Shown in pieces: positions 49,901 through 61,431 of a stretch of DNA of 64,000 nucleotides (its first letter is position 1; every line of letters begins with the position of its first letter). Source of the DNA: Ptychodera flava (Eukaryota; Hemichordata; Enteropneusta; Ptychoderidae). The stretch lies in contig NC_091940.1 of NCBI RefSeq assembly GCF_041260155.1, positions 28,679,651 to 28,743,650 on the forward strand, in the 5' to 3' direction. The notes under the pieces were generated by a model. The model saw only the letters and a program-made list of their open reading frames with translations. It was not told where the DNA came from and did not search any database. The position numbers and the translations under genes were made by a program.

Positions 49901-51385
49901 CCAGTTGGAGGATAGTTATGAACAGCTCTTCTTTCCCCCTCCATTTTTTTGGTCAAGGTCAAAAATATGTGTAATAAGTATATTAGCTTTCGGAACATGT
50001 TTTGTGATGATTTTATAAAATACACGAAATTTACCAGTTGGCGTCACCAGTATCAGATAAAACATGACACATGTGTTATCTGGAGGCGCAGAGGGGTCAA
50101 CAACGGAGCTGTGAGGAGTCACTGTATGTGTGATGCTCCCAGGGCACATCGATTTTAGAATAAATAATTTACTACATTCAGATATACTTTTCGTACTGCA
50201 AAATTTGTATTATTTATCGGTTTTGAAATTATTGCCTGTATGTCAGTGGCTTGCACGTATGGTTTGTAATAATTTGTATTTCACTGGTACTTTGTGAGCA
50301 GAAAATGTTCTTTCAACTCCTCTGTCGGCCACCCTGATTCTATTGAATGATAGCAGGACGAACCACCTGTTGATCTGTGTCACCCTGTGAATCTACGATA
50401 ATATTTATATTTCATTACATTCGACTTTAGACCATTGACATTGGTTATGGAGACGTACGTGTAATTAAAGATTTCCTCCTTGATGAACTGGAAGATGGTA
50501 AGCTGACAAAAGACATATTTGCAGAGGCTTACCAAACAATAACAGCAGGCCGTGATGATGACGATGAAGTGCAATCTATTGATAAGGTAAGCAATAATAT
50601 CACTAATATTATAGCAATAGATAGATGTGACTTTGATAATACATGTACTTTCTGTGATTTATTTAATTGACCAAATCCATCACCAAGGATTGAAAGAGTG
50701 ACATTTTCAGAGACAATATGGCTGGTAATAATTGGAAGATTTATCCGGCGATTGGAAGTTATTTTTGTGGCACATAAACTGCAAAAAGTTTCAGCTAATA
50801 GGGCTTTAATCAAAGTGTTGGAGGATCCAAGAGGTTATAGGCTCCGTGTAATTAGCCTTTCATTTCAGTGCTGACCTGTACCATACTTTCAGTCTGAAGA
50901 GGATAAAACAGTTCATTTGCATAGTTGAAGGTCTTTAACTGAATGATAAAGCAAAGTTTGGCGACAGGATCATGAAATAAACATATCACTGACGTCATAA
51001 ATGCCATGAAACTGTTGACAGTGTTTTGAACTCTATTGCCCTTTATGATAACATTTTAACTTCTTTAAACTAAATCCACTGACCATTTCCGGTTTCTCTC
51101 TCTGTACAGGTGTGGTCGTTCCTTGATGAGCAAGGAAAAGGCTTTGTCACCAAAGAAGAAATTCTCGCCTTCGACAGGGAAAAACTCAAGAAATTCTCGC
51201 GAATGACGACGCCTCCCGCCGGACCCTTGGGCGAGTACATTGTCTCAGAAGACAAAATGGAGGAACTGCTTAAAATGGAAGAAGAACAGGACAGCCAGAT
51301 ACGAGCATTTGAAGGCAATGAGATGCTGAATCAGGGAGCTACAGGAGATGCTTTGCAGAGCAGAGGACAACACGAAGAACTCTGA
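37926..51385 (+). CDS. secreted/ER JmjC-domain protein with EF-hand-like tail and HEEL terminus
   Basis: Seven exons join in frame: 37926-38136, 44470-44635, 45328-45481, 47183-47371, 48221-48514, 50431-50586 and 51110-51385 (TGA), 481 residues. The start is the first of two adjacent ATGs. Residues 1-30 look like a signal peptide with core SVFFIALVVTLPCSVVF. The JmjC fold spans roughly 90-330, with Fe(II) ligands His208 and Asp210 (IIHYD) and His288 (KYVHQV), plus the typical GRKDF stretch for 2-oxoglutarate binding. So an active Fe(II)/2OG hydroxylase-type enzyme is plausible. Residues 339-420 hold two EF-hand-like loops (ELEDGKLTKD, DEQGKGFVTKEE) missing several Ca-binding positions. The end, RGQHEEL, resembles a KDEL-class ER retention signal. 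NCT, NFT and NYS in 'FNQTDCHNFTYNYSS' offer N-glycosylation sites. Nearest known idea is an ER-luminal JmjC protein such as JMJD8; orthology is not claimed. Confidence 0.88.
38304..38331. repeat. micro-palindrome with near 7-bp target duplication
   Basis: CATGGAGGTA and TACCTCCATG arms around an 8-base centre. The flanking 7-mers are ATAGGAT and ATAGGTT (6 of 7 match). In intron 1 of the JmjC gene. Confidence 0.6.
38488..38954 (-). repeat. 3' LTR
   Basis: 467 bp, bounded by TGTTGCG and GTTACA on the plus strand. Matches 40429-40896 almost base for base. Confidence 0.92.
40429..40896 (-). repeat. 5' LTR
   Basis: 468 bp partner of the left LTR. ATAT follows at 40897-40900. Confidence 0.92.
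40985..41625. repeat. G-rich degenerate tandem repeats
   Basis: Loose repeats of 'GGGCAGGGGAAATTT' every 30-60 bases over about 640 bp. Many runs of three or more G give G-quadruplex potential. Pro/Ser-rich frames on the other strand are by-products. Intron 1 of the JmjC gene. Confidence 0.7.
41927..42459. mobile_element. foldback element, copy 1
   Basis: Long imperfect inverted repeats: the left arm reads TTATTGAGTTTTTCTCAC...CTTTTCTTCAT and the right arm returns as its complement, ending GGGCCGCGCCTGTGG. The inner stem contains GTTGGTCAACATTG and its inverse. The left tip has diverged. Its left arm carries a 30-bp micro-palindrome at 41980-42009. Confidence 0.75.
41980..42009. repeat. 30-bp micro-palindrome with 7-bp target duplication
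   Basis: Terminal 10-base arms CACAGTCCCT and AGGGACTGTG are perfect inverses. Direct repeats TCTTCAT flank it (41973-41979 and 42010-42016). The opposite arm of the host foldback element lacks the insertion and has a single TCTTCAT. Confidence 0.85.
42822..42964. repeat. two-copy tandem repeat split by a micro-palindrome
   Basis: A ~47-base unit beginning TTATATAAATGCA and ending GGGAGTCAAACAGCTGGC occurs twice, with the 42868-42905 insert between the copies. Confidence 0.7.
42868..42905. repeat. micro-palindrome with 7-bp target duplication
   Basis: Bases 42868-42901 form a near-perfect 34-base palindrome with CACAGTCCCTC and GAGGGACTGTG arms, followed by AGTG. AGCTGGC lies on both sides (42861-42867 and 42906-42912). 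Confidence 0.7.
43976..44131. mobile_element. MITE-like element, family A, decayed
   Basis: Carries GAGTTAAAACAGGGATGGCGG and ends TTGAGGTGCATGATACCTTAA, as in other family A copies. Intron 1 of the JmjC gene. Confidence 0.5.
45801..46354. mobile_element. foldback element, copy 2, with target duplication
   Basis: Starts CCACAGGCGGCCC and ends GGGCCGCCTGTGG. The inverted arms exceed 200 bases, with a stem of TTGGTCAACAT and CCCATAAAATCCCTGATAAG near the centre. 5-bp direct repeats ACTGA at 45796-45800 and 46355-46359. No coding capacity. Intron 3 of the JmjC gene. Left arm interrupted by a micro-palindrome at 45878-45895. Confidence 0.9.
45878..45895. repeat. 18-bp perfect micro-palindrome with 7-bp target duplication
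   Basis: CATGGAGGTACCTCCATG, its own reverse complement, between direct repeats CTCTGAC (45871-45877 and 45896-45902). The other arm of the foldback element shows the uninterrupted site with one CTCTGAC. Confidence 0.85.
49425..49580. repeat. G-rich degenerate repeat tract
   Basis: Motifs GAGCGGGCGGGGAGAAAA and GGAGTGGGCGGGAAAAAAA recall the tract at 40985-41625. Intron 5 of the JmjC gene. Confidence 0.5.
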
Positions 51386-51419
51386 GTATTGCTTGGTTTA
51401 GTATCAGACCTCAATAGTT

Positions 51420-51549
51420 AAAGGTATACTGTCACCTGTTCCAATTTTGCGACAGTTACCATGGAAAGAGAAAATCTAACCAATTACAGCTTTTAAGCGG
51501 GTGGCCGCTTTTTAAAAACAGCGCCGTCTCATGGACATTTTGAATACCA
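51420..51549. mobile_element. MITE, family D, 3'-truncated copy in the JmjC 3' UTR
   Basis: Starts AAAGGTATACTGTCACCTG and follows 31541-31728 closely to about ATTTTGAATACCAA, then stops without its right terminus. It begins 35 bases past the stop codon. Confidence 0.8.
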
Positions 51550-51568
51550 ACTCAAACTACCCTCTATA

Positions 51569-51574
51569 AATAAA
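51569..51574 (+). promoter_or_regulatory. candidate poly(A) signal of the JmjC gene
   Basis: AATAAA 184 bases after the stop codon, right behind the MITE fragment. Another AATAAA lies at about 51791. Confidence 0.5.
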
Positions 51575-51579
51575 GTCGT

Positions 51580-51598
51580 CTACTACTACTACTACTAC

Positions 51599-51639
<41 letters not shown>

Positions 51640-51661
51640 ATAATAATAATAATAATAATAC
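51580..51661. repeat. (TAC)n/(TAA)n microsatellite
   Basis: Trinucleotide array just after the candidate poly(A) signal. Confidence 0.95.
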
Positions 51662-54081
51662 AATGTGACTGCGCAGGAGTTACTTGATATATACATACAT
51701 CAGCGTGTTTAACGTATTTCCTGTGAGTGTGACCGCTGTGCCATTGTTGATGTCGCACACCGTGACCTTCAGTTCTGCATGCAGTGCGCTGCAATAAAAT
51801 ATTGTGTAAATTGAATGACGTCATTGTAAATATTCGCTATATGCAGTTACCTTTGATTTCAATCTCACATATCTCTCTCAGAACATTTCGTTTAATTCTT
51901 CATGTGGTCACTTTGCCAATTACAGTACTCTCAGTTATACGATTGCGTACGGTATTCCTCTTGGATTCGATGTATCAAACCCATCAACGTTGTTATCTAT
52001 ATATCACATAGGACTCCTTTAAGTGAGACTGCAAGAAAACATGAAGGGACACAAAGCAGACTTCTCTAATATAAAACATCACTTCATTTTCAATACTAAA
52101 CTTATGTGAACAATCTGTTTCAGAATAAAATAGATTGTCTTTTATTAATGACGCACGTTCATGTTCATACTTGACAGAGTTCTCATATTTCGACAATGTA
52201 TTATCTGTAATTACTAAAAGCTACAAAATGCACTGTGCATGTCAATTTTACGGTAATTCAGACTTGTCTTAGGTGATGATAAGGTCATATTTGCGTATTC
52301 AATTTCTGACATGTTAGCTCTCGTGAAGTTGACCTTTCCTTACTGTTAATCGGCTATATCGTCCGCACTTCGTTCAAGGGTCGTACGGGTCAAAATGACC
52401 AAGAATATTGATAAAATATTACACTGGAGAGGTGAGGGTCAAAAGTAACAACAAAATGTATTCTGTGTTATGTGTTATGCAATGGAACTTCAGAATGTTG
52501 TACCCGTTTGTACACGTTCTGACCAAACAGCGTCGAAGAACTATACCCGGTACATTGTTCGTATACAGGAAAGTGAGACATGCGCAGACAAGACGACTGC
52601 TTGCCTTTAACTTTTATTTTGCCTGGTTGTCACACATGACAGTTCCTAGGCCATTCTTGAACGGGGCATAATCATTGCTGACTAGGAAAATCTTTCGTTC
52701 TTCCCGTTCAAGTGAATTCACATCACGTGAATTCCAAGAATTCACATTATGTGAGCCTTAGCTTGCGATTGCCTTTGAATCCGATGGAACAATTTGTTTT
52801 CAGAATTAATTACATCAGGAAGATACCTTTGTGACGTTATTAAATGTTTATGAATTTAAATATTGTAGATATAATGAAACCGTCTTTTGATGATATTAAT
52901 GTCACTATATATGATATTAATGCAATGTTATTTCTGGTCCTTACTTTCAGTTTGAACTCCGTTTGCTATTATGTATTTTCCAGTATTTTTATTCTAGCTG
53001 CAAAACACACTTTCCTGTCCCACATCTAAAATCACATCGAAATGCTGAAGGTTCAGCTTTCAATTCAAAATGTTTGCAATGTCCAATATTACAGCTGAGA
53101 GCTGAATAATAGTCCCAGCTAGAAATCATTTGTCAGTGTAGCAGTGCATATTGCACACAATTTATTGATGTTTAGAAATGTTATGCTTCTCAATTCCTTG
53201 ACAATGAGGGTAGATTACCATCTTGTTACTTCCTTCCTGATATCCTTTTTAACACATGTTTGTAATTCTTTCTGACGTGATTGATCTCAAACCAATCAAA
53301 GTCAAATACACTTGTATTCTTTCCCGCCAAAACCGGCTACATCATAGCCGGAATTAATCTCAGATTACTTTAGTGTATGTATGCAACACGGTGTATGCTT
53401 ATACTCAGAGCGCATCGCTCACCACTGGAACTGGTCATCGCTTATCCACTCACTGATACATTATGTAATTTTAACAGTAGTACAGCGTAGTTGTAGCCAA
53501 AGTTTGAAAAAACAAGCCTTGCATCTCTGTGTCACAAGTACCCGACTGCTTCACAAACAATTCCATACAATTGAGTCGGCAAGATAATACTGTGTATTTA
53601 GGCATAACTTAGGGAGAATGTCAGGGCTCCAAATAAAGTTTTCTATATGGTAGTTTCAGTGGACAACCATTTCCAAGCCCTGAAACTAATTTTCAATCAT
53701 ATGATTACAATTTTTGACGATCTGACAAATCCCAAGGGACAAACATTTTCAGACATTAGTAGTCCCAAGATTGTCCCGGGACAAGGGACTAACGTCGATT
53801 TCGATCATTGTCATGTCCTGTGGAAGAAAATAATGAGATATTGTCACAAGTATCAGCTATTTCAGACGCATTAGGAGTTTAGTTTTTTGAAACTGTTTAT
53901 TTGACTTTTTATTCCTTTTTCCAGTTACTGGTATTCCAACGTTGGCATTTGGTTATCATAATTGCTTCACACAATCCTATCTTGAATACAGAAACCCCAT
54001 CCGGGTACAGTCGTGAAACGCTTGGTCGAATGTCAACCATGCCACTGAAAACACACAGAATGTTATAAACATATCACTGGG

Positions 54082-54087
54082 TTTATT
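54082..54087 (-). promoter_or_regulatory. candidate poly(A) signal of the POFUT-like gene
   Basis: AATAAA on the minus strand, about 290 bases past the stop codon. Confidence 0.35.
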
Positions 54088-54378
54088 TGCGAACAGAAAA
54101 TGGCCATGTTCACTCGATTAGACGGCCACGGCCAAGTCTGCAGCCATGCTATCACAGTAAGGCTTTCAAGGTCAAGAGGAACGTACGTTAGAAAGATACT
54201 GTGAACAACAAGAGGTACAAACAAAATATTGACATAAATTTTAGACGATCGAGGTAAATCGGGAGAAAGCTTGTATGGCTGTACAGTCGGGAAATTTTGT
54301 GCCGTGCCAAAACCAGCCTTTCAACGTAAGCCATGAGATGTCCGAGCACGAGGAAGGTTTCTGAGCACTTAGTGTTTG

Positions 54379-55429
54379 TTATATCAGCTTGTGTAAGTGT
54401 TTTGGGACTTCAGGAACCTCGTTCAGGAAAAGCGTCTTCTTTCCTTCTGCTGCTCTCTCGCGAGCAACAAACTCCGACCAGTTTGTAGTCAGACTTGCGA
54501 TAAAAATCACACCACCTGCAACATACAATAGTTGATCTTTCAGAATGGTTTAATTTTGCAAAAAATATATGTCCGTCTGTGTGACGCTTTGCATGTTTAA
54601 ATATAAAATTGAAGCTCTTCTCACCAAACGTTTTAGAAGCGCAAGTACAGACATGTACAATCTCGATTTGCTCAAGTTATAGCCTTTTCAGATTTTGTGA
54701 AAGGCAAAGAGCATTTATTTTCTGAGTAGGCAAGCTTTGGTAGTAGCATATGACAGTGTACATCTGGTTTCGTTTGTGACCTTTTGAATCTTGTACTTTT
54801 GCAATATAAATTGCTGTATAGTCACAATTCTGCATTTTCAAATGATTGTGATCGATACGATTACATTACCGTACTTACGATACACAATTTCCTGCTCTAC
54901 CAGTGACAGAAGATAGTTTTCATTCAAATTTGCTACCTCCGGAATGTCCAGCGCCAAGATATCCTCGGAAGTGTACACGTTTGGTATTTTAGCTTTCATT
55001 AGTTCAACGATTTCCTTTCAATCAAAAAAGAAATTAAGATCATGATAAGACGCACCGTTTTGTACTTTCAAGATTGACCACGCTGACAACAGCTCTAAAA
55101 CGCACATATATCACACAATATCACAATGAATACTTATAGCATCAACACATTGCTTTCTTTACCGCTCCGTTTTCACCTTTCTTCAATATAAAATCAGCGA
55201 CACAGATTGGGTCAACCAGTTCGACATGCAGATACAATGTAAAACTCAAAGTTTGTGTAGGATATCGTCTTAAACGCGGTATATCGGGTGTCCGTAACAA
55301 AGTATGGGGTTATTTGCATTTGTGTGTTCGTGTTACTTCCATAATACACACATACACGTCCATGAATGCATGTATACATGCATACACAATACCTACATAC
55401 ATACATGCATGCATTCGTCTAGACATACA

Positions 55430-55463
<34 letters not shown>

Positions 55464-58400
55464 CATACATACATACATACATACATACATACATACATAC
55501 ATACATACATGTCAATCCATCCATCCATCTACCCATCCATCTATCCATCAATCCATAAAATGACAGTTCTGTGATGCTGGATGGCATTTTGATACAAAGA
55601 TTAGATACAAACCCAAGAATATGAAGGATGTGCCACATAGACACAAGATAAATTATTTTCCTCCATAATCTGTTCCACTCCACGAACAACTTTCTTGGAC
55701 GCCATGGATATGTAAGTAAGTAACCTATTACAGTCAAGTTTCCATGCATTTCGTAACTGCATCTGACACCTGCGACAAGAAAACATGGGCCAGTTTAATA
55801 TTTAGAAATTAACGACAAAAGGTCCGAAAATAAATAAAAACACTAATTTGACTCAAACGTCCTTTAGAAGTGTTGTACTTTCCTTCAGTGTCTGAAGTAT
55901 TGTCGGAGCTTTGGCTAGCTGCATCCTATGACATCAATACATAAACATAATAGATTTATCTTTGTTCCTTTGAAAAATTATGTCCATCTTAAAAACCATA
56001 CTACTCCGCAATTTGTTTTCCAAACCGGCTAAATGGTTCAAAAGTGTGACCTGTACACTTACATGAAATAGTGAAAGTATTATCGTACTCGTTGATAAAA
56101 TGAGGAGATTTTTTCCCTTTTGAAATGAAAGATCGAGTAACTTAAAACTGACTATGATCCTGTCCAGCTGTTACACGAGTCGGAGGGCGATCAGCAAACT
56201 CTGTGCTTGTAATTGATACTGACATATAGTGATTAAATGTACTGCTATTTCGATCGACTTTTTATACCATGATAGCTGAGGGCAAGCGCAGCTTTTGGTC
56301 CAGAACGGAGTACAGCTCATCGAATCGTGCAATCTGGATTATGAAACATCATCCTATTAAACTGACTGGATACAATCAGAAGATTCTTGAGTGTTGTAAT
56401 TCTGTACAATCTTCTTATGTCACGAAACCACTTGTACGCAGATTGCGTAAACGATGTGGGAGGAAGCCAAAAGAACTGTCATCGATCCTGGAGCGGCAGG
56501 AGGACAAGGATTCGGGACTTTTAGCTACGTTCAATCCAATGAATATTGGTGTTATACGAGTAGTGAATAGTTTCAGCCAGTCAAAATATTTGAAACCAAT
56601 GTCAAAAGCCTGGTGCACTAATTACAGTCCAGTTTTCTTATAAGGATGTGGCACGATTTTATTTTTCCTGAAAGAAATGTCTAATTCATGCGACAACATA
56701 CTCCAATGCAACAAAGGGATGCAACCTATGTCTGACAGAAAAAACATTAATCATCAATGCAAACAAATCCAAAACAAACGATCAGAACTCATCACCGGAA
56801 ACCCTGAATGAAAACAGATACTGCCTTTCGAACACCAGTAATGCAGCCACGCTCGTCATCAAGCACATTATGTGGTAACACGAGTAATGGAGATAAGAAT
56901 CTATTACGTAGAATTACATGAGATCAGTTTAACCATTCGTCTGATGGTCGCTACAGAGGACAGCGTGAAACTCTGAGTATCGTCCAAGTTCTGATTTCAA
57001 CTTGTCATCAATTTTTACCGTATCCAGCAAGTGTCCAACATCGGGCCGTATCGCACAAAATATTGATGTATTGATGCGAACATGTACCTAGAAGTTCATT
57101 GTCATTCTACAAACTTTAAGTTTGAAAAAAGATCAGCTCATGTATGTTTGAATAATTACTCCAAACATACAGAAACTTGAAGACATAGCCGCCTGGCAGC
57201 CATATCGGATAGCATCACAAAACAAAATGGACAAATTCATATATATTTTGTAGTATACCGTCCTTCTGTCAATTTTAACGACATGTTATCTACTAAGAGA
57301 CAAAGCTGATCAGTAGCCTCCGAAGTAAAAACCGTTTAGGTGTCATATTAGATCGCATCAAGAAAGATGCAGTTGACTGGAATGTACCAAAGGCGACCCA
57401 TGCACCATGTTCTTTCTATGAACAATACAAAATTCGAATCTGCTGCTTGTTCGCAAAATACACCTCTGTACCAGATTTCATTTCAGATATTGAACAGGCA
57501 AACGGACAAAACCGAAGGGAGACATCGTTATAGCAACAGCGGCAGCTATGAAGTCAACAAGGATGTCAGCAAAACAACGTCGCATTGATGTTTAAAATCA
57601 CTCAACCAGCCTTTTGTTATTATATCGATTAATAATCATGGTGATTCAATTTGCCTTTCTTGGACCTGCCCTAGCTCTCCTAATCACAGAGGTAATTTGA
57701 ACTTTATGTTTTGTTATAACGATACTCAGAGAACTGGCTATTTGACATGCAGGTAAAATGTGAGAACGACATGTCCATTATTTGTGTTTACAGTCTTTCT
57801 TTAAAATTGAAACATTATTTGATCATTTGCATTTAAGTCACACTTACACCTCTCCGGTCCTATTTCTCCAATGCATTGAAAGAAATGGCCGTCCTTGGCA
57901 CAAGTGGTACAAGATGGCGTCAACTCTATGCCTCAATGAGGGCGTCCTCTTCAAGTTTTTATCGATAAGATCAATGATTTGACGTTTCCGGCGATGCGTT
58001 ACTTCCATCTTCATTATCCTCCAAAAGTCAAGCGGTTTAAACATGCCAAGGCATTTCACTTTATTGATGTTAAGGTACCGCCTTTGGCTTTCCTCGGCTG
58101 ACTCAGGCATGTCCTCAAAGGAAGGCATCGATATGTTCGTAACTTCCTTTAAATTTGACCGCGTTTTCTTGTATGCATGCTCGTAGACAGAGAAACTTTT
58201 TCTGTTTCTTTCCGTGTACGGATTCATCAACATAACTTCAACAGATCCATTGCAAAGTGTGTGGAACTGTTCTGGTGTAATGACTGGTAACGCCTGTGCC
58301 AGTTTGCCTCTCTCGAAGGTGTCATCAAACGACCAGAAAAATGACTCGTCCCGATGACCATAATGGTTTGCAAAAGGTAGTGTTACTATAGCTCTGTTGC

Positions 58401-58512
58401 GTGTGATGGCGTAGAATAGTCCTATCTTGAAGTTGTCGTAGTGAAAATTTGGTCCTCCCTGGTAGAAATTAATGGCCAACAGATACTTCATATCTCGTAA
58501 TTGGTTTAAATC
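54379..58512 (-). CDS. POFUT-like protein O-fucosyltransferase family enzyme (5' end missing)
   Basis: Minus-strand exons 58512-57848, 55769-55613, probably 55180-55163, then 55014-54879 and 54515-54379 (TAA) give about 370 residues in frame. Family features against animal POFUT1: start of the GT-B fold YLLAINFYQGGPNFHYDN and AITRNRAIVTLPFANH; LPVITPEQFHTL; the donor-site region FLSMHWRNRTGE, where the arginine matches the catalytic HLR of POFUT1; CVYVAHPSYSW (POFUT1 VYVATD); and C-terminal SLVEQEI...SLTTNWSEFVARERAAEGK (POFUT1 SSFTAFVKRE). Expected role: GDP-fucose-dependent glycosylation in the ER/Golgi lumen. A signal or anchor exon should lie upstream of 58512 but was not found. Exon 55180-55163 (KGENGA, 18 nt) is inferred from phase and alignment. 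The long intron 55770-57847 has an unexplained 124-codon plus-strand frame. Confidence 0.82.
55419..55512. repeat. (CATA)n microsatellite
   Basis: Tetranucleotide array in the short POFUT-like intron 55181-55612, followed by ATCC repeats to about 55555. Confidence 0.95.
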
Positions 58513-58732
58513 CTAAAAAGAGCAAAAATATTCTGTTTATCGGAAATGACCCATTTCAGCGTTATATCGTCATCTGATATTCAGATGCGCACCCGCTTTG
58601 AGTTTTACGATTTCTTCTAAAAAAAACAGGATAATTGATGGAAATCAGCTCTATCGTGTGTGAGTATACTACACGCAATTTATGACCAAGTCATATCATT
58701 TAAGCATACAGCTATTAATGATCAATGATGGT

Positions 58733-59165
58733 ATTATATATTATTGCCAAAACATGGGATAATGTGCCCGAGGGTAGGTGACCATTTGCCCGACGTAAGG
58801 AGGGTAAATTGTCTCCTGCCCCGAGGGTACATAGTCCCTTTTTTGGGCTATAATGTCTTTATTACATGTCTCTCTTACACAGTTTTCACTCAAAATATTA
58901 AGATTTATTGGCAAATGATAATCCAATGCTTTGTTTCCATCTCAGACGAAAATACGTTACAAAATGGAACGATTTTCATCATCGAATGGCGCATTGATAT
59001 ATTCAAACTACTGTTATGCGGTTTATCAATTTTTCTGCAAAATTTTCCAAAACCGGATTTTCTATGCAAAACATGAAATTTCAACATTTTTACATCAAAA
59101 ATTGTCATTTGAAAAAAGTTTCGGTTAACTTTCAGTCCGATGATGACCACGCGGCCCCCAACGTT
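58733..59165. repeat. dispersed repeat, copy 2 (~430 bp)
   Basis: Partner of 20585-20999, same orientation. Shares GGTGACCATTTGCCCGACGTA, GCGCATTGATATATT, CTACTGTTATGCGGTTT and the CGGCCCCCAACGTT end. Confidence 0.75.
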
Positions 59166-60344
59166 CGATATACGAGCCATCTAATAAAATATAATGTTGC
59201 CTCTGTTTACAATTTGCCGATGCGTTTGCTACGGAATTACCCATATATATTCTATCAAATTTAATATTTTTAGTTACCGATTATTATTTTTATTGAATGT
59301 AGTGCTCCTCATTTGTTGTGATTTTTCTTTAAGATCTCCATGCCGATCTTTTTAATGAAAATGATAAAATTCTCGACAAAGTTTATAATCATAATCATGA
59401 TATGGCATGTAATTAGGACATGCAATCGTCACGATCTAAAATGTCATAAAAAGGATGTGTAAGAGGATGTGCCTACTGAGTTTATATCTAATATCAATAA
59501 AGTGCGTCATTTATGAATATCTGAACATTAAAAATCAGGAAACTCAATTTTGTAGAAAAGCTGTATACCCTATATAGTCGGCAAAATGTTTTGTCTTGTT
59601 AACCAGAGGTACTGTAACCTCACAGTTTTCGTTTGTTACGTATTACTGCTTCGATTAGGGGCTTACATTTCATCTACACCTGGAACTGAATTCTCATGCT
59701 GTGATTAATCTCGCCTGATTTCAAACAAGCAACGTAATGGAAAAATGGTTGCCCTGGGCAACGATTTCCGCCAATTGCACCGCAAAAGGTAGATGAATTG
59801 TATATTTTTCACACTCTAGTGTCTATACATGTGACATGACAAAACTGCGCATGGGTTAAAGGAAATATGAACATTTTATTGTATTGCATTTGTCATTATT
59901 AACTCAATGAATCTTCGGAAATTATATTATGCGGAAAAATAAATAAGATGAAAATAATTTGTCTTTCTTTCCTTTCAAAGTTAGTTGCAAGCAATATGGT
60001 TGCGATTGAATGTTAATCGAAAATCAACTAACTCTCATTCCGAAGCGAATGTGCATTTTTGTTTGGTATGTAAATTGTGGCATAATTACTATAGATAGCG
60101 TACAGGTGATTGAATGCTAGTTTTTTCTTTTATTGCATTGTCAATAAAACCAGATGATGAACACCCGCGCCGATCCTAGTGAGTTTCATATGGATTAGAG
60201 TTTAATACAGTTCATTTTTACCAGCCAAAGGTTGCATACGTCAGCGAGTGTATCCTCCGCTTCAATCTATTGTGAGCATAAATACAGCGATATTTAAAGA
60301 TCCAAGCGAAATGGCCCTGTGTTCAAGTCACTCTCAATGGTATG

Positions 60345-60368
60345 TATATATTCTCGTATGTATGTATG

Positions 60369-60402
<34 letters not shown>

Positions 60403-60457
60403 TGTATGTATGTATGTATGTATGTATGTATGTATGTATGTATGTGTGTGTGTGTGT

Positions 60458-60512
<55 letters not shown>
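60345..60512. repeat. (GTAT)n then (GT)n microsatellite
   Basis: Long tetranucleotide array passing into a dinucleotide array. Frames through it are spurious. Confidence 0.95.
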
Positions 60513-60513
<1 letters not shown>

Positions 60514-61431
60514 TTTTTTTCTGGCGGATTCTGAAGGTCATCGACGTGACCCTGTTTTCTGCGAACAGCCATGGCCCTAAGCAGAGGACAACAACGTGCA
60601 TAAGACTCACCCTTGACAAGGTCTGGTATGCGTCCTGTTGAACAGCATTTTAACTAAGATCAGTAAGATAAAGTTTGGCCAATCGAGCTTTGACACAAAT
60701 ACATCCTTCAGTATTTCTTATATAAATATAGGATCTGTATTGTATTCACATGCCGCCAAATACCCGTGACTTTCTCGAGAGCAGTGCTATCCCTGAAAAC
60801 ATGATCGGTTTTCTACAACATTAAAGCATGCACCGAAAAGTTTGCTATTAAGTCACGCCACTCATTGGAAAGATTCGTAAAGTGTCTACTGCTTACCCCT
60901 TGTTTGAGCTTTCAAACAACGTTTCCCCTCAGAGTTCGTTTCTGCCGTTTCCTCGTTACAATCAGAAACCAGTGTTTGGCACGGGTTGATGTATACAAAG
61001 TGAAATGGCCCGAACCGAATCAGCGGTACAAGTCAACGATGAAAACATCGGAGCTCAGTCGACGTCAGAAGCATGTGTCCTTGAACCAGTGACCCTTTGC
61101 AGTGACAATGAGCTTGCAGCTCACAATGTTTGCCGGTAGAGGACGCTGTTGTCGTCGCATCTGATTCGTTGAACACTCAGTCATATCCATATGGGACCTC
61201 TATTCATGACTCGAAACCCCCACTCCACTAAAAAATAACAAATGACTGAAATCACACTTTGTAAGACCTCCATACTTTATTAAATTGGCGCTAGCGTACG
61301 AAAAAAGCAAATGGCCAATAGCAATATATTTGCTGATATAACATAATCTGCATGATGATGATATTTCGTGGAAAATATTGTCAATTTTTGCCTGCAATGT
61401 TATTTTCAGGTGTGTAACACAAACCTGAGAC

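Larger units (their letters stand above)
51386..54378. other. 3' UTR of JmjC gene and spacer to the POFUT-like gene
   Basis: Begins with the JmjC 3' UTR, then MITE D fragment (51420-51549), poly(A) signal and a TAC/TAA array. Beyond about 51.8 kb no exon or known repeat is recognised until the minus-strand gene ends. Two genes converge here. Confidence 0.55.

Noticed and set aside
56269-56643. 124-codon plus-strand frame in a POFUT-like intron
   Set aside because: No recognised domain, no family match and no sign of an RNA; kept only as an unexplained open frame.
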